DNA from: Gemmatimonadetes bacterium SCN 70-22
GTDB taxonomy: Bacteria > Gemmatimonadota > Gemmatimonadetes > Gemmatimonadales > Gemmatimonadaceae
Assembly: GCA_001724275.1 (NCBI GenBank)
Contig: MEDZ01000034.1
Location: 1-56,582 of the forward strand
Direction: 5' to 3'
DNA length: 56,582 bases
Position numbers and translations under genes: made by a program. Each line of letters opens with the position of its first letter. Position 1 is the stretch's first letter. This document shows positions 50,897-56,582 of the stretch, one piece after another. Under the pieces are notes generated by a model that was given only the letters and a program-made list of their open reading frames with translations, was not told the origin of the DNA and did not search any database.

Positions 50897-51691
50897 GTGC
50901 ACCCGCTACTCGACCTCACGGCGCGGCCCGTGATCGGCCATCGGGGCAACCGTGCCCACGCGCCGGAAAACACGATCGAGTCGTTCCGGCAGGCCGTCGC
51001 GTTAGGCGCGGACGCCCTGGAGTTCGACCTGCGCCTGACGCGCGACGGCGAGGTCGTGGTCATCCACGACCCTACGGTCGACCGGACCACGGACGGCGTC
51101 GGACGGGTCGCCGAGCTGACGCTGGCCGAGCTCCGCGGACTCGACGCCGGCGCCACGTTCAGCACCGACGGGGGGAAGACTCACCCCTACCGCGGCCGCG
51201 GGATCGGCATCGCGACCCTGGCCGAGGTGCTGGAGTCGCTCGACGCCACGCCGGTGCTCATCGAGATCAAGGTCGCCGAGGCGGCGTCGGCGACCCGGGC
51301 GGTGATCGAGCGGATGGGACAGGAATCGCGCTGCATCGTGTCGTCGTTCCAGGCGGGGGCGCTGGTCCCCTTCGAAGGGAGCCGCATCCCCATCGGCGCC
51401 TCGCCCGAGGCGGTGGCGCCGCTCCTCCTGCCGGCCCTCCTCGGGCGCCGCTTCACCGCGCTCCCCTTCCAGGTGATGTCGCTCCCGCGCTTCCACCGCG
51501 GGCTCCCGATCCCGTTAGGCGCCCTGGCGCGGGCCGCCGAGCCGGCGGGCGTCCCGCTCCACGTGTGGACGGTGAACGCACCGTCGGTGGCCCGGCGGCT
51601 GTGGCGGCGCGGCGTGCGCGGGATCATCTCCGACGACCCGGCCACGATCCTGCGCGAGCGCGAGCGGTTCACCGGGCGCTCCCGCCGCTAG
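50897..51691 (+). CDS. Glycerophosphodiester phosphodiesterase
   Basis: A 264-aa TIM-barrel GDPD enzyme: catalytic H15-R16 (VIGHRGNRAHAPENT), E24-N25, the metal/phosphate motif ALEFDLRLTRDGEVVVIHDP with its His, IEIKVAE, and the C-terminal VHVWTVNAP and GIISDDP. It hydrolyses deacylated phospholipid diesters to glycerol-3-phosphate and an alcohol. No signal peptide, hence cytoplasmic. GTG 50897 was chosen because the conserved fold starts right after it. Two TTA GGC octamers lie in frame (51001, 51514). Convergent with epsI, 10 bp apart, with no hairpin between. Confidence 0.92.
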   Translation: MHPLLDLTARPVIGHRGNRAHAPENTIESFRQAVALGADALEFDLRLTRDGEVVVIHDPTVDRTTDGVGRVAELTLAELRGLDAGATFSTDGGKTHPYRGRGIGIATLAEVLESLDATPVLIEIKVAEAASATRAVIERMGQESRCIVSSFQAGALVPFEGSRIPIGASPEAVAPLLLPALLGRRFTALPFQVMSLPRFHRGLPIPLGALARAAEPAGVPLHVWTVNAPSVARRLWRRGVRGIISDDPATILRERERFTGRSRR

Positions 51692-51701
51692 GATGGCGCG
51701 C

Positions 51702-52388
51702 TCAGGTCGCGGGGACGCTCCACGGGGGGAGCACGCGCGCGACCATCGGGACGAGCCCCCCGGCGACCTGCATCGCCAGTTCGTCGGCGCGCGCCAGGCG
51801 CTCACGCCACTCCGACGCCGTCGACTCCCGCGACGGGGCGATGGGGACCATGATGCGCACGAGCGCCTCCTCCGTTCGCCCGCGCGTGGCCGCGTCGCGC
51901 AGGAGGTCCCACTTCACGGCGTACTCGTTCCAGGCCACGCGACCGCGCCCCTGGTACCAGTAGTACACCAGCGCCTGCATGGGGCCGTTGGCGAGGATGT
52001 ACCGGTTCACCGTCACGCCGGCCCCCGCCAGCGGCAACCGCTGCGTCCCCGACTCCACGACCTGCCACCCGGCCCCCGGGAGGCAGTTGCGCGGCGAGTG
52101 GATCGTGCGCCCCGTGACCTGGGAGTCGTAGTAGCCGACGTACACCGAGAAGGCGCGCGTGGAATCGTCGCGCGCCCGGTAGATGCGATACGCGTAGTCC
52201 GACATCCCGGCAACCTGCTGCTCGTCCTCGCCGATCGCCCGGCGTTCGGTCACGAAGCCGGCGAAGTCGAGGCCGACGTCGTTCAACGGGCGCGGCAGCG
52301 TGGCGACGTCCTGCCGGCCCGCCCCCGCCACGAGCAGCCCCCCAGCCGCCAGGAGCAACGCCGGGAGATAGAGGCGCCAGTCACGCAT
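51702..52388 (-). CDS. EpsI-family exosortase-associated protein
   Basis: A 228-aa protein with a single N-terminal hydrophobic helix (YLPALLLAAGGLLVAGAG) and an EpsI/PF11984-type domain: YDSQVTGRTIHSPRNCLPG, GAGWQVVESG, NRYILANGPMQALVYYWYQGRGR and the WDLLRDAATRGRTEEALVRI segment. The family partners with exosortases in exopolysaccharide loci; here it directly follows the exosortase gene, overlapping by 8 bp. Its ribosome site GGAGGG lies in the last of three 15-bp repeats that encode the exosortase C-terminus. Confidence 0.88.
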   Translation of the reverse strand: MRDWRLYLPALLLAAGGLLVAGAGRQDVATLPRPLNDVGLDFAGFVTERRAIGEDEQQVAGMSDYAYRIYRARDDSTRAFSVYVGYYDSQVTGRTIHSPRNCLPGAGWQVVESGTQRLPLAGAGVTVNRYILANGPMQALVYYWYQGRGRVAWNEYAVKWDLLRDAATRGRTEEALVRIMVPIAPSRESTASEWRERLARADELAMQVAGGLVPMVARVLPPWSVPAT

Positions 52389-53322
52389 GGCGCCCTCCGG
52401 GCAGGCGCCCTCCGGGCAGGCGCCCTCCGGGCAGGCCCCGCCGCGCCATCCAGCGTTCCTCGATCGCCATCGCGCCCCGGGTGATCGCACCGAGGATGGC
52501 GAAGGCCACCAGGAAGAGGAGCCACCCCTCCGTCAGGTGCGAGAAGCCGTCGGCCAGCTTCGGGTCGACGAAGAGCACGAGGAAGCCGGTGACGAAGACG
52601 CGCACGCCGTTGACGACGACGGCCACCGGGATCGAGAGCGCCACGATGGCGAGTCGCGCGGCCGGGGACCTGAGGAAGAGTCCCCCCAGCAGGACGCCAA
52701 GGCTCAGGAGCGCGGTCAGCGAGCGGAGGCCGCTGCACGCCTCGGTCACGAAGAGGTCGTGCCCGGGAAGCCGGATCACGTTGCCGTCCAGCTGCACGGG
52801 CACCCCGCGCATGGAGAGCATGGCCGCCCCCATCTGCGAGGCCTCGAGTTGCAGCGGGAGCGCGAGCGCCCCCATCACCACATCGGGGAGCGGCACCGAG
52901 AGCGCCACGAGGAGGAGCGGGAGCCACCAGTGCCGAAGCTGCCGCCCCCCCCACCCCCACACCACCACGCCACCGAGCGCCAGGAGCATCGCGGCGCGCC
53001 CCACGAAGGCCTCGGCCGCCAGCGCCGCCACGTATCGGAATAGCACGGCGGCGACGATCATCGCGAGCCCGAGCGCCGGCGCGCGCTCGGCGTCGGGGGC
53101 ACGCCCCCGCTTCCATGCCAGCCAGACGGCCAGCGGGGCGAGCAACAGCCCGTGCCCGGCCTCGGGGTCGGTCCACCAGGCGCGCACCGTCCCGGCCAGG
53201 GGGGCGGCAAAGAGGGCCAGGAAGGCGAGGGTCGTCGCCGCCGTCACGGCGAGCCGGACGTTCGCCGGCTCGTCCGAAAGGGTGGCGACCCGTACCTGAG
53301 CCCCCTGGCGGCCCGCGATCAT
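52381..53322 (-). CDS. xrt: Exosortase
   Basis: A 313-aa polytopic membrane protease-transpeptidase with about eight TM helices. The catalytic set typical of exosortases is present: C196 (TEACSGLRSL), R241 (VVNGVRVFVTG) and H262 (GFSHLTEGWLLF). It should cut PEP-CTERM-like sorting signals of exported proteins and link them to the envelope or exopolysaccharide. No PEP-CTERM substrate or polysaccharide gene is in the window. The C-terminus carries three GGRLP pentapeptide repeats from a 15-bp minisatellite. Confidence 0.92.
   Translation of the reverse strand: MIAGRQGAQVRVATLSDEPANVRLAVTAATTLAFLALFAAPLAGTVRAWWTDPEAGHGLLLAPLAVWLAWKRGRAPDAERAPALGLAMIVAAVLFRYVAALAAEAFVGRAAMLLALGGVVVWGWGGRQLRHWWLPLLLVALSVPLPDVVMGALALPLQLEASQMGAAMLSMRGVPVQLDGNVIRLPGHDLFVTEACSGLRSLTALLSLGVLLGGLFLRSPAARLAIVALSIPVAVVVNGVRVFVTGFLVLFVDPKLADGFSHLTEGWLLFLVAFAILGAITRGAMAIEERWMARRGLPGGRLPGGRLPGGRHA
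52390..52434. repeat. 15-bp tandem repeat, 3 perfect units, with a Shine-Dalgarno in each
   Basis: Unit gcgccctccgggcag on the plus strand. On the coding (minus) strand each unit contains GGAGGG; the last one sits 4-5 nt before the epsI ATG, and the same bases encode LPGGR repeats at the exosortase C-terminus. Confidence 0.9.
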
Positions 53323-53394
53323 CCCACGCTCCTGGGTTGCACGTAATCCATTGCGCGCACGCTACTTACAATACTGGGCCCGCGCCACGCCCAC

Positions 53395-53964
53395 TCAGCG
53401 CTTCAGGACCTCGACCTTGAAGCGGTCGAGCCGTTCCATCTCGTCCGACAGTGTGGTGCGCCTGGGCGGCCGGCACGTCGCGTCCTCTCGGGAGCGGGAG
53501 GTGTAGCCGATCACCTCCGCGTAGCGACTGAAGTGCCGCTCCCCGACCGTGATGGTGTCGTCCACGTAGCGTAGCCGAAGCTCGCCGAACATCGGGGTGT
53601 AGGCAGCCGGACTGGCGAACTTGTACTCCTGCGAGACGCGAGCGAAGACCGGAGGGATGGCCCGCATGTAGTAGTAACCCGACCTGCCACACGGCCAGAA
53701 GGTCAGGAAATCGGTCCCCTTCACGATCCACCCCTTGGCCGTTTCGGGGACGATGGAATCCGTCCGGATGCCGCTCGCCACCGCCCCGCGGCGCAATTGC
53801 TCCGTTGCCGACTGCGCCAGCTGGGCCTGGAAGCGCGCACGTCGGCGATCATCCGCCGTCGCCCCTCCGCCGTCGCTACGCTGGCACCCCTGAACGACCG
53901 AGGTGAGGGCAAGGCACGAGACGGCCAGGGCGATGCGGAGTGTGGGGCGCGCGAGGTGAGGCAT
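53395..53964 (-). CDS. Lipoprotein of unknown function
   Basis: A 189-aa lipoprotein: signal LRIALAVSCLALTSVVQGC with lipobox VQGC, a helical linker (RRRARFQAQLAQSATEQLRRG), then a compact domain with FLTFWPCGRSGYYYMRAIPP and KFASPAAYTPMFGELRLRYV. One Cys pair (WPCGR and ATCRPP) could form a disulfide. No family recognised. ATG 53964 fits the signal peptide, and a minus-strand TAGATT lies 29 nt upstream. Confidence 0.65.
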   Translation of the reverse strand: MPHLARPTLRIALAVSCLALTSVVQGCQRSDGGGATADDRRRARFQAQLAQSATEQLRRGAVASGIRTDSIVPETAKGWIVKGTDFLTFWPCGRSGYYYMRAIPPVFARVSQEYKFASPAAYTPMFGELRLRYVDDTITVGERHFSRYAEVIGYTSRSREDATCRPPRRTTLSDEMERLDRFKVEVLKR

Positions 53965-53993
53965 GGGGGCGTGAGGAGCGGCGGTGACCGGCG

Positions 53994-53999
53994 AATCTA
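53994..53999 (-). promoter_or_regulatory. TAGATT -10-like element (minus strand)
   Basis: TAGATT reading toward the lipoprotein gene, 29 nt before ATG 53964, part of a divergent promoter pair with 54047. Confidence 0.4.
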
Positions 54000-54046
54000 G
54001 TAGCAATCGCCGCGCCACGCGGCTGGCTGGCGCCCGTAACGCCACG

Positions 54047-54052
54047 TACATT
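54047..54052 (+). promoter_or_regulatory. TACATT -10-like element (plus strand)
   Basis: TACATT lies 55 nt before GTG 54108, the other half of the divergent pair. Confidence 0.35.
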
Positions 54053-54107
54053 CGCGGCCGATCCTACCCCATGACGGGGAGAACGTCGCACTGCGCAGGA
54101 TGGAATC

Positions 54108-55244
54108 GTGGGAGCACAAGCTGACGAAGGGCGCCGAGTGCGCGTCGCGGTACTCGGCGCGGGGGCGTGGGCCCGCCTCGCGCACATTCCGGGCTACCGG
54201 CGTGACGCCCGCTGCGAGGTCGTGGCCATCTGCGACCCCCAGCGGCAGCTGGCCGAGGGCGTGGCCGCCGAGTTCGGGATCCCCGCCGTGTACAGCGACC
54301 ATCGGGCGGTGCTCGAGCGAGACGACATCGACATGATCGACGTGTGCACGCCGTCGGCGACGCACTTCGAGCTGTCGTGGGCCGCACTGGAGTCCGGAAA
54401 GCACGTCCTGTGCGAGAAGCCGGTCGCCTTCGACTTCCGCGACACCATCCGCGCGGCGGAGTTGGCGCGCGCGAGGAAGCTGAAGACCAAGCTCGGCTTC
54501 ACCTTCCGCTACGCGCCCGCCATGCGGTACATGAAACACCTGGTCGACAGCGGGTACATCGGGACCCCGTTCATCTTCAACGGCTTCGAGCAGAACTCGC
54601 AGTGGCTCGACCCGATGAACCCCCTGCGCCAGGTGGACGTGGATGCCGACCAGTCCGTGCTGCAGGTGTCGTCGCTCGAAGGGTACGGCGCCCCCATCAT
54701 CGACATCGGGGCGTGGATGGTCGGGAGCGAGTACCGGGACGTGGTGGGGACCATGCGCAACTTCATCCCCGAGCGCATGGTGCGCGCCACCGGGCGCGTG
54801 ATGCGCATGAACATCGACGACGGCGACATCTTCCTCGGTGAGTTCGCGAACGGCGCGTTAGGCAGCATCCAGACGAGCTTCGTGACGGTCGGGAACTACC
54901 CCGGCATCGAGGCCCGCATCTACGGCAGCGAGGGGGCACTCATCTGCCGGCTGGTGGAGGAATTCGGGATCTGCGAGTCGCTCAAGGGCGCCCGGCCGAA
55001 CGACGTCGAGTTCCGGGAGATTCCCGTCCCGCCGGATTTCTATCCCCCCGGGGGGAATCGCGAGGAGTCGTGGCGCACCCTCTTCTACGCCAACCTCACG
55101 GCCTCGTTCATCGGCGAGATCCTCTCCGGCGAGGACGTGAACGAGGGCGACTTCATGGACGGGGCGCGGGTGCAGGAGGTCATCAACGCCGTGGAAGCCA
55201 GCGTGCGGGAACGGCGCTGGGTGACGCTTCCGCTGCCGCGCTAG
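54108..55244 (+). CDS. Gfo/Idh/MocA-family oxidoreductase
   Basis: A 378-aa NAD(P)-dependent oxidoreductase: N-terminal Rossmann fold (RVAVLGAGAWARLAHIPGY), AICDPQRQLAEGVAAEFG, DVCTPSATHFELSWAAL, the conserved HVLCEKPVAFDF with catalytic-site Lys, and GFTFRYAPAM, followed by the C-terminal beta-sheet substrate domain. These act on sugars or inositols, but the substrate is not readable. The TTA GGC octamer appears at 54857. GTG 54108 gives a short N-terminal tail; it may be transcribed with the DUF885 gene 12 bp downstream. Confidence 0.85.
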   Translation: MGAQADEGRRVRVAVLGAGAWARLAHIPGYRRDARCEVVAICDPQRQLAEGVAAEFGIPAVYSDHRAVLERDDIDMIDVCTPSATHFELSWAALESGKHVLCEKPVAFDFRDTIRAAELARARKLKTKLGFTFRYAPAMRYMKHLVDSGYIGTPFIFNGFEQNSQWLDPMNPLRQVDVDADQSVLQVSSLEGYGAPIIDIGAWMVGSEYRDVVGTMRNFIPERMVRATGRVMRMNIDDGDIFLGEFANGALGSIQTSFVTVGNYPGIEARIYGSEGALICRLVEEFGICESLKGARPNDVEFREIPVPPDFYPPGGNREESWRTLFYANLTASFIGEILSGEDVNEGDFMDGARVQEVINAVEASVRERRWVTLPLPR

Positions 55245-55256
55245 GGAGGTACGCCC

Positions 55257-56582
55257 GTGCGAGACGCAAGACGGGAGACGAACGGCGATGGCGGGCCCGT
55301 GGGGAACGCACCCGCGGAGCGTGCACCCGAGGCGCATGCTCCCGCCGGGAGCGCACGCGAGGAAGCGACCGTGCGGCGAGACGCCGCCCTCGCCGCCTTC
55401 CTCGATCACTACTACGCGGCCCGGCCGGTGAACGCCACGTTCACGGGGATGCACGCCCACGATCATCGCTTGCCGGATTGGTCGGCGGCCGGGGTGGAGC
55501 GGATGGCCTCCGACATGCGCGCTCTCCGCGGGACCATCGCCCGGGTCGCGACACGCCCGCTCGACGACTGCATCGCCTCGCGCGACTGGCAGGGGATCGA
55601 CCTCGCGCTCGCCGACTCGTTCCTGCACGTGCAGCTGGCGGAGCTCGATGGACGACACTTCCAGCGCGGGAATCCGTCGCTCGTCATCGGCGAAGCGGTC
55701 TTCTCCATCGTCTCCCTGATGATTCGCGCCTTCGCGCCGCCGGACCAGCGCGCGCGCATGGTGCGCGAGCGGCTCTCGCGCATGCCGCGCTTCCTCGCCT
55801 CGGCGCTCGCGGTCGTCGCGGAATCGGCAGTCCCCGGCGCCTGGGTCGAGAAGGCCCTGCGGGAGTGCGACGGGGCCCGGGCGCTGCTCGGCGCGGGACT
55901 CGACCGATGGCGCGGCACGTCCGGGATCGCCGACGACCTTCGCGCGGCGCTTCGCCGGGAGGGGGATGCGGCGTTGGGGGCAGTCGAGGCCTTCGCCGCC
56001 GAGCTGGCGTCGCTCCCGCGCGAGGCGGCCCCCGCACCTCCCTGCGGCGGGGAGCTGCTGGCGCTCCTCGTGGCGCGCGGGCACTGGTGCGAGCGCTCCC
56101 TCGACGACCTCCGGCGTGAGGCGCGGGAATCGTTCGAGGCGGAGCGCGCGCGGCTGGACGCCATGGCACACGCAGTGCACCCGGAGGGGCTGGCGGGCGT
56201 GCTCGAACGGCTGGCGGGCGCGCATCCGGCGCCTAACGCGTATCTGCGCGCCTTCCAGGAATCGTGGGAGGCCTGCCGCGCCCTCTCGAACGCACGCGCC
56301 CTGGTCACCTGGCCCGACGCCCCCATCCGCTACGTCCCGATCCCCGAGGCCGCGCGTGAGGCGGCGCCCTCGCTGTACTACCTCTACTACCGCTCGCCGG
56401 CGCCGCTCGAGTGGCCGGCCGTGCACGACTACGTCGTCCCGCCGATCGACGCGCTCGAGGGTGACGCCCTGGAGCGGCACCTGCGCGCCTGGAACGACAG
56501 CGTGATCAAGCTGAATCACGTGGTGCACCATGGCGCCCTGGGGCATCACGTCCAGAACTGGTACGCCGCCCGCGCGCCGCTT
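55257..56582 (+). CDS. DUF885-family protein (3' end cut by window edge)
   Basis: GTG 55257, with GGGAGG 7 nt upstream, opens a frame that stays open for 442 codons to the window edge. After a Gly/Ala/Pro-rich N-terminus (1-40) the fold matches DUF885: RRDAALAAFLDHYYAARPVN, TGMHAHDHRLPDWS, and near residues 424-431 HHGALGHHVQNWYA, which corresponds to the family's H-E-x-x-x-G-H-H zinc-like motif but with His in place of Glu. Whether it is a peptidase is uncertain. No signal peptide is visible. Confidence 0.75.
   Translation, partial: MRDARRETNGDGGPVGNAPAERAPEAHAPAGSAREEATVRRDAALAAFLDHYYAARPVNATFTGMHAHDHRLPDWSAAGVERMASDMRALRGTIARVATRPLDDCIASRDWQGIDLALADSFLHVQLAELDGRHFQRGNPSLVIGEAVFSIVSLMIRAFAPPDQRARMVRERLSRMPRFLASALAVVAESAVPGAWVEKALRECDGARALLGAGLDRWRGTSGIADDLRAALRREGDAALGAVEAFAAELASLPREAAPAPPCGGELLALLVARGHWCERSLDDLRREARESFEAERARLDAMAHAVHPEGLAGVLERLAGAHPAPNAYLRAFQESWEACRALSNARALVTWPDAPIRYVPIPEAAREAAPSLYYLYYRSPAPLEWPAVHDYVVPPIDALEGDALERHLRAWNDSVIKLNHVVHHGALGHHVQNWYAARAPL

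Overview
The window is about 56.6 kb of very GC-rich bacterial chromosome with dense, mostly short-spaced genes on both strands. I see no rRNA, tRNA, insertion sequence, phage gene or CRISPR array. Gene content points to an aerobic, motile, outer-membrane-bearing bacterium: a TonB-dependent receptor, lipoproteins, a MacAB/ADOP-type efflux module, c-type cytochromes, a chemoreceptor, an exosortase and S9/M16/M20/DUF885 hydrolases. Together with the TPR/ADOP-rich style this fits Gemmatimonadota best; that placement is inference, since no marker RNA is present.

Layout. 1-4.1 kb: a sigma-region-2-like/transmembrane protein cut by the left edge, a DEDDh exonuclease behind a short Cys-rich leader ORF, a DsbA-like thiol oxidoreductase, an odd alpha/beta hydrolase and a small protein. 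4.1-7.7 kb: a CDP-alcohol phosphatidyltransferase pair and a membrane/DUF2461 pair, divergent across a 7-bp repeat array. 7.7-16.9 kb, nearly all minus strand: M16 peptidase, two TPR proteins, pseudouridine-5'-phosphate glycosidase with a beta-lactamase-fold serine hydrolase, and an M20 peptidase. 17-26 kb: aconitase, lipid kinase, glycine-zipper lipoprotein, a predicted selenocysteine peroxiredoxin, glycerate 2-kinase, and aguB/aguA for agmatine to putrescine. 26-32.5 kb: a binding protein coupled to a chemoreceptor, queC-queE-queD, and an NlpC/P60 hydrolase. 32.5-41.5 kb: membrane-fusion protein, ABC ATPase, 70-aa membrane protein, ADOP permease, second ATPase, then an NtrC-type regulator and NtrB/NtrY-type kinase. 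41.8-47 kb: S9 peptidase, diheme cytochrome c, octaheme-TPR cytochrome. 47-56.6 kb: TonB receptor, glycerophosphodiesterase, exosortase/EpsI, a lipoprotein, a Gfo/Idh/MocA oxidoreductase and a DUF885 protein cut by the right edge.

Most notable signals. (1) A peroxiredoxin frame is interrupted by one in-frame TGA exactly at the peroxidatic cysteine, followed by a hairpin that fits the bacterial SECIS pattern; the protein has no other Cys. (2) The octamer CGTTAGGC/GCCTAACG occurs 20 times by eye in 56.6 kb, roughly tenfold above base-composition expectation, although it forces the rare Leu codon TTA. (3) A TANNTT -10-like element lies upstream of many starts; in three genes it sits exactly 6 nt before ATG, as expected for leaderless mRNAs, and in another it precedes a 19-codon SCAN-repeat leader ORF coupled to the exonuclease. 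(4) Short tandem arrays (7-, 8-, 10-, 12- and 15-bp units) sit in several gene starts or gene junctions.

All coordinates, codon phases and motif counts were read by eye from the sequence; family names rest on motif recognition without database searches.
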